Shown here one piece after another: positions 19,907-30,867 of a DNA stretch of 64,000 bases; position 1 is the first letter of the stretch; each line of letters starts with the position of its first letter. A program made the translations under genes and the position numbers. A model generated the notes under the pieces. It saw nothing but the letters and a program-made list of their open reading frames with translations. It made no database searches and had not been told where the DNA came from. Origin of the DNA: Chlorops oryzae (Eukaryota; Arthropoda; Insecta; Diptera; Chloropidae); NCBI GenBank assembly GCA_020466095.1, contig CM035807.1, positions 11,920,007 through 11,984,006 of the forward strand, in the 5' to 3' direction.

Positions 19907-22079
19907 AATAATTAAGATATTCAGAGTTACTTTTTATTAATTGAAATTAATTTGTTAACAATTATAAGCATGAAATTTATTTTCGCTATTACGTCTGCTT
20001 TAACAAGTTTACAACTAATTCGTTTTTGTTTTTTTTTTATCAAGATAATAAAATTGTTAAATCACGCATGGTGCTGAATATATGAAAATTCTGTTATTTC
20101 GATACGATTTTTTTCAATATCCGTGGAACGTCGGCTGATAATAATTGATAGGGTATTTTGATAACAGCAGCATATGTTTCAATCTTTCAAATTTTTTATT
20201 TTTATTTTAATATTTCTACCACAGACCCAGTAGAAAATGTGCGGCGGAATGCCGCATGAAAAAGAACGCACTGACAGCCATTGTGGAGGAGTTGCGAATG
20301 TATGTATGTAGGTATGTTTTCGGGTATATCCGGGCGAGTGCGAAGTTTTTCGTCTTTTATATTCTTATGCGTTTATAATATGATTATGATTATAATTTAG
20401 ATATTAAAACTCTCACATGGTGGTTTTTCTCTTCTCTGTCTGTGATCCTTCATTATTAGACAATTTAAATTATGATGAAATAAAGATTTATTAATTAGAT
20501 CGAAGGTGTACTTAACATGGTGAATCAACTTTACAAGAAAAAGTCAATAACAACGCTCTTTTTATACCCGATACACTCTGTGTCGAGGGTATATTGCGTT
20601 TGTGTGGTTGTGTGTAACACCCAGGACCAGTCGAGATAGACCATACAAAAAATATATAGAAATGATCAGCGTCACTAGGAGATTCGATTTAGACATGTCC
20701 GTCTGTCCGTCTGTTTGTATACAGTTATCTTATCGAAGGAGTTGAGCTATCTTGACAAAATTTGGTATGCGTGCTCACGGGGACATGAGTAAGAACAAGT
20801 TCGAGAATGGACCCGATCGGACCATTTTTAGGGGTACCTCTAGTACTAGGGTCTGTTATGAAAATCACAAAAACTGCTCTAAATCCGATGTTTTTCAAGA
20901 TATTTTGATGAAATTTGGCATTTGAACATATTTTAGGCCAATTAATGTGATTTACAAAAAACAGGAAAATGGGCGTGGCAGAAGGGCGTTTTTCGAAAAT
21001 TGTCTCCTACTCCCGAAACGTCTATGGGACTTGAAAATTGACACTTATACTTCCTTTGTAGCCATAAACATCCTGCCCAAAAATTTTCTTGATCGGTCCA
21101 TTATTAAGGGTACCTCCAGTACTAGGGTCTGTCACAAAAATCTCAAAACTGCCCCAAAATCTGACTTTTTCCAAATATTTCAATGAAACTTAGAATTTGC
21201 GCGTATATTTAAGCCTCCGATTAGATTTCCGAAAAATTGGAAAAGTGGGCGTGGCAAAGGGGCGGTTTGCATAAATAAATTAAACAAAATGCGGTATATG
21301 GGGCCCCTTATTGGCCTTAAACAACTCCTGATATTAAAAATTATTTGAAGATGTGTGTCTGTGTCGGGTATTCTATTGTCAGGCTTGCCTGACTATAACA
21401 CCCTTACTTGTTTTTTTTGTAAATAACTCGAAAATTGTCAAAATCAGCTGACGTTTGCTTACATTTTTGAATGAAAATAAGATTTATAAATATACTGTGG
21501 ACCACCGACAATCCGTCTTCTGGCTAATCAGACATAATACAACTATTATATAGGGGGTGATATGGAAATTGACTCATTATTGAAAATTTTAGAAATTTTT
21601 ACTTGTTAAGCCCAACGTCACAACTATACTTTAGCATGGGAAACAACAACAACACGAATGCTACAAAATAGCGGTACCCGAAGTGGAGCTATCTTGCTCT
21701 CTTTGTATCATGCGTATAACATGTAGAATCTTATTGGATTGGTAATTTCGGACTGAAAGGTACAATTTTAGGGGGTGTTAGGCAGTTCTCTGAAAATCCA
21801 AACAAATTCGATAGTTCGATAGTCAGAGTACCGGGGGCCCACTGTATATAAAGAAAATCTCTGAAAAATGTCAGGTGATTTTGACAAGAACAAAGCGTGT
21901 TGTTGTTGTCTTGGTGTATTTGTTGTTATATTGACACTGCGACAGACGGTTTATTTTGTTTGAATCGTTCGTGCTTTTTTCACTTCACAGAGAAAACGAA
22001 AATTAAAAATTTGATCGGGTAAGTTTTATATATGAATTTAATGTGACTGCATTTTAAATGAAAGAAATCTTGCGTAGGA
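19907..22079. other. Intergenic SCCPDH-IBA57 with repeat
   Basis: Contains a mini-me-like element (20560-21415) and otherwise AT-rich DNA. Around 20300-20320 there is a short GTATGTATG run. 21960-22079 is likely the IBA57 5'UTR. No other gene is supported; the 20947-21186 open frame lies within the repeat. Confidence 0.55.
20560..21415 (+). mobile_element. mini-me-like element, second family member
   Basis: Begins with the hairpin ATACCCGATACACTCTGTG...CGAGGGTAT, then a TATATA run, an ATGATCAGCGTCACTAG core with GATTTAGACATG and a short GTCCGTCTGTCC run, and ends CACCCTTACTTGTTTTTT. The order and end signature match the 6618 element, but the body differs: it has two diverged internal repeats (GTGGGCGTGGCA..., 'ACCTC(T/C)AGTACTAGGGTCTGT' at ~20835 and ~21112). 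Confidence 0.7.
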
Positions 22080-23102
22080 ATGTTGCAGAAATTCCGTTTC
22101 TTGCGATTGACCGCAAGAGGCTTCGGAAGCTTAAATAATTCCGAAAAAACTATTGTCGTCGAGGAATTGACAAATCGTAAATTATTAAAAGTCGAAGGGT
22201 CTGAAGCTGCTCCCTTTCTGCAAGGGCTCATAACAAATGACATTAACCATTTAGTCCAGACCACTGATAGTGGTCATGGTGTTCCAGCCATGTTTGCTTT
22301 GTTTTTAAACAAAAACGGAAGAGTTCTCTACGACACCATTATTTATCGAGCCAGTACACCGGATACATTTTTGCTTGAATGCGATAAAAATGTATCCAAT
22401 GAGTTGCGACAACATTTGCGTTTGTATCGTGTGCGCCGTAAAATTGAAGTGGATGAGCTGGACCAGAAGCCTTGGATAATCTTTGATCCGAAATCGAAAG
22501 AGAACAAAAATGTTTCAACAGAATGTCTAGGAAATGATTTTGTTCATGCACCCGATCCTCGAATTCGTGGATTGGGAATACGTTTATTAGCAAATCCAGA
22601 AACTAGTTGGACTGATTTGGCAAAGCTCTTCGCTGTGCCTGGAGAAGTTATTGTCGAACCGGCAACAAATGATTTTAACTATCGCTATCGTCGGTATTTC
22701 TATGGTGTGGGCGAGGGTGTTGATGATCTACCACCTGGTAAATGTATTCCTTTGGAGATAAACGGTGATTTTCTGCATGGCATCAGTTTCCAGAAAGGCT
22801 GCTATATTGGGCAGGAGCTTACCGCTCGTGCTCATCATACTGGTGTCATACGGAAACGTTTGATGCCATTGACGCTTAGCGCAAAAATATCGGAAAATTC
22901 GAAAACGGTACAGACTGAAAGTGGCGGCAACGTTGGAACAGTACGTGGCATATGCAAGGATCGTGCTTTGGCATTGATTCGTATTGAGCAAGCACTTAAA
23001 GCCACTAAACTATCAATTGATGGAATACAGTGTTTTTTGGAAAAGCCAGAATGGTGGCCGAAGGTGCTCCCGAATAAAGCAGAAATGCTTGAAAGGGTAT
23101 GA
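22080..23102 (+). CDS. Iba57: IBA57, mitochondrial Fe-S cluster assembly factor
   Basis: GcvT-like, folate-binding-fold protein that works with ISCA1/ISCA2 in making mitochondrial [4Fe-4S] proteins such as aconitase and lipoate synthase. Single exon, 340 residues, typical. N-terminus MLQKFRFLRLTARGFGSL is Arg-rich without acids, a mitochondrial presequence. Family landmarks: FLQGLITNDI, NKNGRVLYDTIIY, the signature QKGCYIGQELTARAHHTG near residues 237-253 with the conserved Cys, then RKRLMPL and a C-terminal barrel domain. AATAAA at 23545-23550. It is intronless and without defects; its neighbours are unrelated in function. Confidence 0.94.
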   Translation: MLQKFRFLRLTARGFGSLNNSEKTIVVEELTNRKLLKVEGSEAAPFLQGLITNDINHLVQTTDSGHGVPAMFALFLNKNGRVLYDTIIYRASTPDTFLLECDKNVSNELRQHLRLYRVRRKIEVDELDQKPWIIFDPKSKENKNVSTECLGNDFVHAPDPRIRGLGIRLLANPETSWTDLAKLFAVPGEVIVEPATNDFNYRYRRYFYGVGEGVDDLPPGKCIPLEINGDFLHGISFQKGCYIGQELTARAHHTGVIRKRLMPLTLSAKISENSKTVQTESGGNVGTVRGICKDRALALIRIEQALKATKLSIDGIQCFLEKPEWWPKVLPNKAEMLERV

Positions 23103-23799
23103 CGTTGATAAGATTGTTGATTCTCTTTAGCTTTAATGTAAAAAAAAAACTATTCAATGGTTTTAATTTTGCATCATTTTCGATAAGGATGATATAAATT
23201 TTTCATTTATATTTCCCAATGTTTCACTTGTTGGTCACGCCTCTCCAGTCTTTGCTTTTTTTTTTCTACATAGAAAGTTTAATTCATTATGCATTAATAT
23301 TTGATGTCTCTGAAGAAGTCTGAAAATAACAAGAGAAACTTAGGGAAATATGAATTAAAATTTTATTTTTTTACAAACCGATGACAGAAAGAACTGATTA
23401 AACAAGTCGAATTATAGCAAAAAATGTCGAAAAATTATCTCTAAATCGAACTTTAAGTGTTGAATTGCATGTTTGTTAAAAAAAAAATGTAGAAAACTAA
23501 TAGATATTGGTCTTTAATGTTTAGCTAACGTAAATTTCATAAAAAATAAACGCGATAACGAAGTTATCTTACACCTATAAACACTTTCATCGACTAGAAA
23601 AATCGATTTATCGTATGGAATTTCATGCATATGCTAACTGTCAGAAATTAAACGAAAATACGATGCAATTTCAAGAAGCAAAAATTAAAATTCCTACAAC
23701 TATAAAAATTCTAAATTTTTCAGATTCGGTTGAAATTTTTTGAATTGAGAATCGTATAAGTATGCGCAATAGGCAAATTGTGTTGACGAACTTATTTTA

Positions 23800-24130
23800 T
23801 TGGAAGACTTTCATTCTGAGAGTACTGACTATTGAATATTGAGGCATGCTCTAGAAATCGGATCCTAATAAAAATGTTCGAAACCTATGTGATTTCAATA
23901 GAAGATTATATGCTGCACCGTAGATCGAAATTGACTATTTAAAAAATTTCAGAACAAATTTGACATTTGAAATGAGGCAATTATCAATTTGTTCTGAAAT
24001 TGAGCAATTTCGATCTACGTGTGGCAGGCATATTAAGCTATTTCGAATCTTTTTATGGGGAATTCGATTTCTAGATCATGCCTGAATAATTCCGGAACGA
24101 CTTGATTTGCACTTCTAATGAAGTCTTCAT
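23800..24130. repeat. Long imperfect palindrome (fold-back element)
   Basis: The centre is near 23967. Inner arms CGTAGATCGAAATTGA / GCAATTTCGATCTACG and TTTCAGAACAAATTTGA / TCAATTTGTTCTGAAA are almost perfect. Outer arms GGCATGCTCTAGAAATCG / CGATTTCTAGATCATGCC and GAAGACTTTCATT / AATGAAGTCTTC extend it to about 330 bp. It has no coding content, and its boundaries and duplication are uncertain. Confidence 0.7.
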
Positions 24131-24461
24131 CGATCGATTCATTTTTCAGAGAAGAATAGAGCAAGCTTAAACTGGAAATTCAATTACACTGTGCGATTGT
24201 GGGAGTAGGATTTGACACTTTTTTCTAAAAGTACTTGAAAAAACGTTACATTCTGCATCATTAATTTTTTCAAATTGGCTGCTATTGAGAAAACGGTAGA
24301 CTTTTACATTTTTTACTCAAAATCGGTTTTTTTTACCACTTTTGACATTAGCTGTATCTCGTTAACCGTAGGGAATATTCTTTTGGTGTCTTCAGCAAAG
24401 TTGTTGGTATTGAATAGGAGATAAAAGATGCAAAACAAATTTAGCCAGAAAGCAAGCTTAA

Positions 24462-25187
24462 GGGCATGGTATGGTTTTAAACCCGAAAAAAAGGCATGTT
24501 TTCATGATTTTTTTTTGGAGACATGAATAATGTTGGTTTATTTTCTTCATATACATGTTGTAGTTATGCTTATTAAGTGTATTTGGGAAAAAAAAAAAAT
24601 TGAAATTATCGATAGATAAATACGTGGTATCGATTCTCCGGAGGCTCCTCGAAAAAAAGTTGGTTTTGCCGTGAACATGATTAGAGGTTAGCGGTTCATC
24701 TGAAAAAAAAAGGAAACATGTTTTTAAAAGGTAATTTGTATCCCGAGGTATCGCCGTGGCCCTATTTTTTTTAAATAATTTTTTTTTTTTTTTGGTAGCG
24801 TTTTGAAGTCAAAAACGCGATTTTCGCTTAAAAATTGAGGTTACTTTATTATTTTAAAATAGGAAAAAAAATAAAAAAAAAAGGGCCACGGCGATACCTG
24901 TTGATTTATGTGTATAATAATTGAAAAAAATTTTAAAACGATCGGTCAAGTAGATTTTGCAGCATCGTGTTCACGGACTTCAAAAAAGTCGTTTTCCACA
25001 AAATCGATTTGAAATTTTTTTTTCTACACTTTTTACACTAAGGTCCACTCACTTGAATCGCTGTATCTCATTTAGTTTTAGTACGATTTACTTGGAATTT
25101 TTACACAATACTCTTGAAATGTTGTACATTCAGAAAAAAAATAAAAAAAAAAACAACCCAAAAATTTTTTAAAACCATACCATGCCC
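24462..25187. mobile_element. TTAA-flanked MITE (piggyBac-like)
   Basis: A 726-bp insertion with terminal inverted repeats GGGCATGGTATGGTTTTAAA and its reverse complement, bounded by TTAA (24458-24461 and 25188-25191). TTAA is the piggyBac target, though the same bases could also be part of the palindrome. Inside is another hairpin, GTATCGCCGTGGCCCTATTT at 24749 against AAAGGGCCACGGCGATACC at ~24880. It has no transposase. Confidence 0.72.
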
Positions 25188-26047
25188 TTAAAATATCAAA
25201 AAAAATTCTCCGCGATAAAAGAAAGTATTCTATTCTAAGTATATTTTTAACGGTTTTCCAAAATTATTCCCGATGCCTCAATTTTATCCAAATTATAACA
25301 GAACCAATCAACTATCCATTGACCAAATGAATGCAACATGATTCCGTTTTATACAAATATCTTTAAAAACTTTTTATTTGGAAGAAATCGAAATTATAAA
25401 TGAATCAAAAAAACTTTAATGGTTTATAACAAAAAAAAAAAATGGTGTAAATAAAAATTATATGGAAATTTTAGAGCTGATCACAACAGTTCAAGTTCTC
25501 CAACCGAATCCCATAATGATTGTAGTTTTAGAATTTCATTAATTAAAGTTTTAAAAGATATTTAAGCAGTCAATTGTGATAGCCCCCATATGTACGGAAA
25601 TGTATAAATTCTCATAATGCTAAGCTGACTAAATTTTTACAGACCATGTTTATAAAAGCGAAAAGATTAGAAAGCGGCTCTTTTTACATACCAATAATAC
25701 AATCAATGCATTTTTTTTTTTTTATTACTTATTGAGTTTGTTTTCCACAATTTTGTAGATTTGTGTTTTTTTTTTTTTTTTTAGAATAAAAACGAATATA
25801 ACCACCGCTATCGGGTTTTTGTTTTATAAAAATCGGTTGTTATAGAATGAGAAAACGTTTTCATTATGAAATAAAAAAAAAAAAATATACATTTTCGCAT
25901 ATAAGCATGAATTTGAAAACTGCGCCTTCCCTTTTTATACTTGATGTAGTTTTCGTTTGTAAATTTATTGTTATAACTATTATTTCCTTGTTGATTTAAT
26001 TGCCGTTTATGCTGTTTAATCAATGTCGGTCTAAAGGCTTTTACTGC

Positions 26048-29000
26048 TCAATCGATGTACTGCGCTAGCCAACGAAAACCTTCACCATATCCCTGCCGTT
26101 TCAGTACAGAGCACATAAATAACTCCAATGGGCGTCCCGGTAAGTCCGAACGCGCTACTTTACCCTTTAATAGAAACGAAATCAATTAATAAATACTTTC
26201 TTTAAAAATTTGAAAAGCATTTATTCCATTTACCTTGCCCGTTGTAACTTGATAGAGGCCGAAAACATTTCTCAGTTCATCTTCGCTTGCAGCACCAGGC
26301 TTATCTATTTTGTTACCCAAAATCAAAACAGGACAATTCGAAAGTGCTTCGTCTGTTAGAAGTGCGTCAAGTTCGTTCTTGCTTTCTTGAAAACGACCAC
26401 GATCCCAGGCGTCTATTAAGAACACAATTGAGTCCACAGCCGGAAAGTAATCTTTCCACACGCGACGTGCTGTAATAATTGAAAAGATTTAGGACCTTGG
26501 CTGCGATTAGAAAACAACACAATATTATTTCACCTCTACGATGAAACTCTATTTAATGATAGATATTTTTTGATGAAAATTACAATTTTTTTCGTTCGAC
26601 CTTTAGAATGAAGAATTTTTATCCTCTTTTAGAAAGAATACTCTTTCTCTTCGAGCTTAAGGTCAAGAAAATGTTTGCAACATGTTTAAGTTATTTCATT
26701 TAAATCAAGCTATTATTCCATATATAATAACTAGTGGACCCGGTGAACATCGCCTGCCACCGTCTCTATTCCTATTCTTCTCTCTTCTACTCACTCTTTT
26801 GCCCACTTTTACCACTTTTATTAAACTCACTGTGTTCGCAAACAATTATGACCGTTTGTGGGGAGTCCTGCATTAGGAGCCCCAAACATTTTTATCGATA
26901 TCGATCGATGAAAATTAAATAATGATAGCACTAGTGAGCGCGCGCGACCAAAAATAATTTAAGTACAATCGTCGCGTTAATAAAATAACCGTGTTAATCG
27001 TGTTAATTCCGCCTCAAAAGCCTCTTTTTTGTTTATAAAAGTGAAATACTTGCCACAAAGGCAAGTTCGTTTTGTTCTTTGTTTTCAACAAACTCAACTA
27101 AATTTAAGCGCCAAAGAAGTGAACATTTTCCATTCTTTGTGTTGTGTGCGCGCCCCCCGTGTGTCCGCGATCTAGTCAATCACGAAATCGTCGCGAAATC
27201 CTACGTATCAATCATTCTAATCGTTTGGGCCAAAAATTTCGTTACCAGTTCGGCAATCAGGAACAACAGGTACGTCAGCCCTCTTCACCTCTCTATCATC
27301 AACACTCACAAAGCAAAAAATAGTTATCCCTAAGAGATAGACATATACCATCCTGGACTTTACGTAGGTGTGAACCTTCCTGTGCAGTGATATGTAGATA
27401 TATAGACGAGCCGATGCATTCTGCCTATGAGTAATCTATACCAATGAATCATTTTACTAATTTTCATTATTTGTAAAATATGCAAACGAAAATTTGAAAA
27501 TACAAGAATTGAGCAAACAACTTCTCGAGGGGATACCCCCTCCCCCTTATCATCAATCGTCATTGTCCAGTACCACTGTTGAGCCTCTTTGAGCCCTTTA
27601 TTTAGTATAGAAACCTCTTCTAAAAATTTTAAGTTCTTTAATAGAGATAATGACGTGATCATTGCGATTTGACCCCCTCCCTTCATCATCAAGCGGCATC
27701 GTTCGCGAGACCCCCTCCCCCTGTATGATGGCGTTTTATATAGACGGCCCCTGGAGAAATCTCTAATCTTTTTTCAGACTACTACAAATAAAAAGCCTCT
27801 TAAATGACTTAAGACCACTGCTGGAACCTCATTTTTTTGTAGCTAGATGCTACAAAATTCCAGAACAGGTCTTTCTATATATAGACTGAAAACCACAGCG
27901 ATTGAAATAAAAATGAAAAAAATTTGAATCAAAAGGCTTGGTCACATTTGCACAGCGATTAGACAATTCTGATAACAGCTTAATCAACAAACGGCGCATT
28001 TGTTTATATTAGAGAAGCTTTCAACTTCAAATTATCGAAGTCTAACAATAGGTCTTCTAGATCTTCTCCATTCAAATTTCGGAATTAAAAAATCATTGCA
28101 ATTTTTAAAAGGTATACTTTTTCTAAAACAAAGCAATATAGCGCGATCACCATTGTCTCGAGAACTGGTCTTATGACTGAAGACATCGTACGTTGGTATC
28201 TTTGGAGACCAAATATTGGCATTTCCGTCCCCAGTATTTTTTTCGTACGTTCGCGACCAGATTTTTCTTCTAGTTTTCTTTGTAATTTTATAGTATTTTG
28301 GTAGCTTTGCATGTGGGGCAGAAGATGGGTTTCTTTGAGTTTTAGTTCGCTCGCGAACGTACGAAAAAAATACTGTATTTTATGTATGAGAATTGACCAG
28401 ACCTTGAGTAAGCAACAAGCGGTCTAGAAGAAGAATAGTTAAAATATTAGACTAACTGGTACATATTGGACAATTGAGAGACAGTTTAAAGCATTTGTTG
28501 GCAAATTAAGATGGTGTAGTCCTAATATTTTTGTGACCAGTCGGAGAGTATCTGGAGAGTAGTTGGAATTACTGTAGGGTGCCTTTTCTAAACTTATATA
28601 ATCTTATATCTTCAAGTATGGATATATAAATATTTATGGATGTTTGTGTCACTGAAGTGATTTTCGATTACCTTGAGTATGCCCTCCTAAATCGAATGTT
28701 GTGAAGCGCATATTTCCAATTGATAGTTCTTCGGATGCTATAAAAGATTGTATAATGCTATAAAAAGTTCTATTCTATGAAAATATTCCGCGACTTACTG
28801 GGATGTAATGTCGGTACATGTTGCGCCAATTTATCATCTTTGAGCATGTGCAATAGTGTCGTTTTACCAGCATTATCCAATCCAAGGAACAGTAGTTTTC
28901 CAGATTTTTTCCATAAACCTGAAAGATTACAATTAAATATAAATATTTGCTTTTGAAACAGTAAAATAAAGGATATTGAAGGTAATTCTATTAAAATTTG

Positions 29001-29832
29001 TGAAACCACTTAAATTAAATTAAAATTTTCTTGGAAAACGTCAAAAGCTATTGGAAAAAGAATATAAACATGCAGTAGTACGCCATTTTTAATAGAATAA
29101 AAACCATAGTAATCTTGAACGATTCCCGAGAACAAACGCAGGGAAGGATAAAAAATAATGATAAATCTAAAAGGAACAAGAAACCAAGAATAGGAGAAAT
29201 GCGTTTTTTTTTTCTTATTAAAAAGTTTCAGTGCAATTTAATTTGTTGAGATTTGTTTTGGACAAAAAATTAAACCGCTAACCAAATTGCGGAAGCGTTA
29301 GGGTTAATCGCGTCTTTTATAAGAGAATATTCTTATTTATAGAAAAAAAAAAAACATCGTTCATTTTTACAACAACACTGCTAAAACGCTATGAACTACT
29401 AATTGTTATAGTCAAGTTCAATAGCTGAGCATGAATTTTTCTATTTATAAAACTAAACGGTCAAACTGCTAAAAACCTTGAGCACACGTCTGCTTCTCAT
29501 AAGCGTCTAGTGAGGTCAATGAAAATTGTGAGAGCCGACAAGTTATGAAAATGAGTTGTTCGTTCGTTCGTTCGAATTGATTCATGTTTTATGCATTTGG
29601 TTCACGTTTTACACTTTTGAACCCATTGGCACATAGTGGACGGTCTGTTTCTTGAATGAATATCAAATTTTTCAGCTGTTTGGCGAACTCATTTGCTTTG
29701 TTGGCATAATCGCAAGAATTTGCTGCGTAATGATTATGAATTTTCGTTATTGCGATCATAAAGAAGAGAAATTCGAAATGTATAGTTACCTAAGTATCCT
29801 AGTACACCAGTGAACCAGTCCCAGATGAACAT
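26048..29832 (-). CDS. Sar1: SAR1 small GTPase (COPII coat)
   Basis: SAR1 starts COPII vesicle budding at ER exit sites. Minus-strand exons 29832-29790, 28918-28799, 28737-28672, 26469-26234, 26164-26048 join in frame to 193 residues, the known fly length. The N-terminal amphipathic helix is [15 protein letters not shown]; the P-loop GLDNAGKTT follows at ~27-35; T in TLHPTSEEL is the switch-1 Thr; switch 2 is [13 protein letters not shown]; the base-specificity loop is [10 protein letters not shown]; the C-terminus is FRWLAQYID. The last intron is short with a weak polypyrimidine tract. Introns 1 (~870 bp) and 3 (28671-26470, ~2.2 kb) carry repeats, including a perfect 25-bp hairpin. Poly(A) signal TTTATT at 25964-25969 on the plus strand. 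Confidence 0.97.
26470..28671. other. SAR1 large intron, unassigned repeat content
   Basis: No exon of another gene is seen. 26855-27270 has a promoter-like layout (TTTATAAAAG TATA box near 27033 and a GC-rich leader), which could be a solo LTR starting TGTGGGGAGTCC, but no 5-bp duplication was found. 28232-28256 and 28351-28375 are exact inverted repeats. The open frame at 27360-27692 is not recognisable. Confidence 0.4.
28232..28375. repeat. Perfect 25-bp inverted repeat in SAR1 intron
   Basis: CAGTATTTTTTTCGTACGTT plus CGCGA at 28232-28256 is exactly reverse-complemented at 28351-28375, with a 94-bp spacer. It would form a strong RNA hairpin in the pre-mRNA or is the terminal repeat of a small MITE. 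No clear target duplication. Confidence 0.85.
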
Positions 29833-30710
29833 TTTATCTATTTGCTGTTTTGTGTGTTACGTGTTGGTGTTAAATTATTAACAATATTAAGCTGAAAAAT
29901 AATTAAACAAAAGAAAAAGTGTTTAGTTTAAAAATGCGACGCGTAAATGGTAAATTTTGGTCGCAAATAAAAGTGAAATTGCGATTCATTGCGCACGGAA
30001 CCGCCTTTCCCTTCATCATTATCTTTTGCTCTATATCGTCATTATTTCATTATCATCATTATCATTGTCAAACACCACATCACATCTCACAATCAACAAA
30101 GTCCACAAACAAAAACATGATTAAATTCGAATTTTCATTCACTTCCTGCTGAACGGGTTTTGGTTATATTCACCTAAGAATACAATTTACAAATAAACTA
30201 AAAATTTTCAGCGCCCGATTATCGTTGAAAATCCTTAATTTATTATTTTACACGACTTTCTCGCGTTTCCTCTACTTCTTTTGTACTTCACGTTCTGCTC
30301 CACGTACCAGTTAGGCATGCGAGATTTTTCGATTTGGGCTTATTTTCGAAAGATAACAATCGATACTGCCAAGCAATATATATCGGAGCATCGATAAGGC
30401 CTTTTACACTAGTCAATTGTTAAACGGCAATTATCGTTTCTATTCCCTTTCTCGGGAGTCAGACACACGAACATTGTTTTGAAACAATTAAGTAAGCTGA
30501 GGAAGACGTGCGAAGAAATGGGACGGTTGTTTGTTAAATTTTCCAGAACAATCTATGCTTCCTTTTCTTTTTCATGCATTCAAAAGGATTTTTTTGAAAG
30601 ATGTTCATACATCTGACTAGAGCTGGGAAACTATCGATACTATCGAAGGCATTATCGATGGCACCATCGTTTTGTTGAACGATGTTAACGATGTGTGTAA
30701 ACGGGCGCTA

Positions 30711-30816
30711 TATGCCCTTTTACATTAGGGCAACTATTTCCGGCAATTTTTCTTGTTATAGGCGTCTCGCCTATAAACCAAAAAATTTCCGGCGATAGTT
30801 GCCCTAGTGTAAATGT
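30711..30816. mobile_element. Minimal fold-back copy, CCTTTTACA(C/T)TAG family
   Basis: A ~100-bp hairpin: the left arm CCTTTTACATTAGGGCAACT plus ATTTCCGG is matched by the inverted CCGGCGATAGTTGCCCTAGT plus GTAAA. A GGCGTCTCGCC mini-stem forms the tip. Its ends are those of the family at 859-1371. Confidence 0.7.
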
Positions 30817-30867
30817 CGATAGTATCGAAAATAATCGATTCTCAGAGCCGATAGTATCGGCGACTAT

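Larger units (their letters stand above)
23103..26047. other. Intergenic IBA57-SAR1, nested repeats
   Basis: Holds the IBA57 3'UTR, a fold-back element (23800-24130), a diverged repeat (24185-25230) that also occurs at 39126-39400 and is split here by a TTAA-flanked MITE (24462-25187), and the SAR1 3'UTR on the minus strand (TTTATT poly(A) signal at 25964-25969). Long A and T runs are frequent. No further gene is seen. Confidence 0.55.

Noticed and set aside
27360..27692. 110-codon minus-strand frame in the SAR1 intron
   Set aside because: No domain, no start context, inside a transcribed intron of repeat character.
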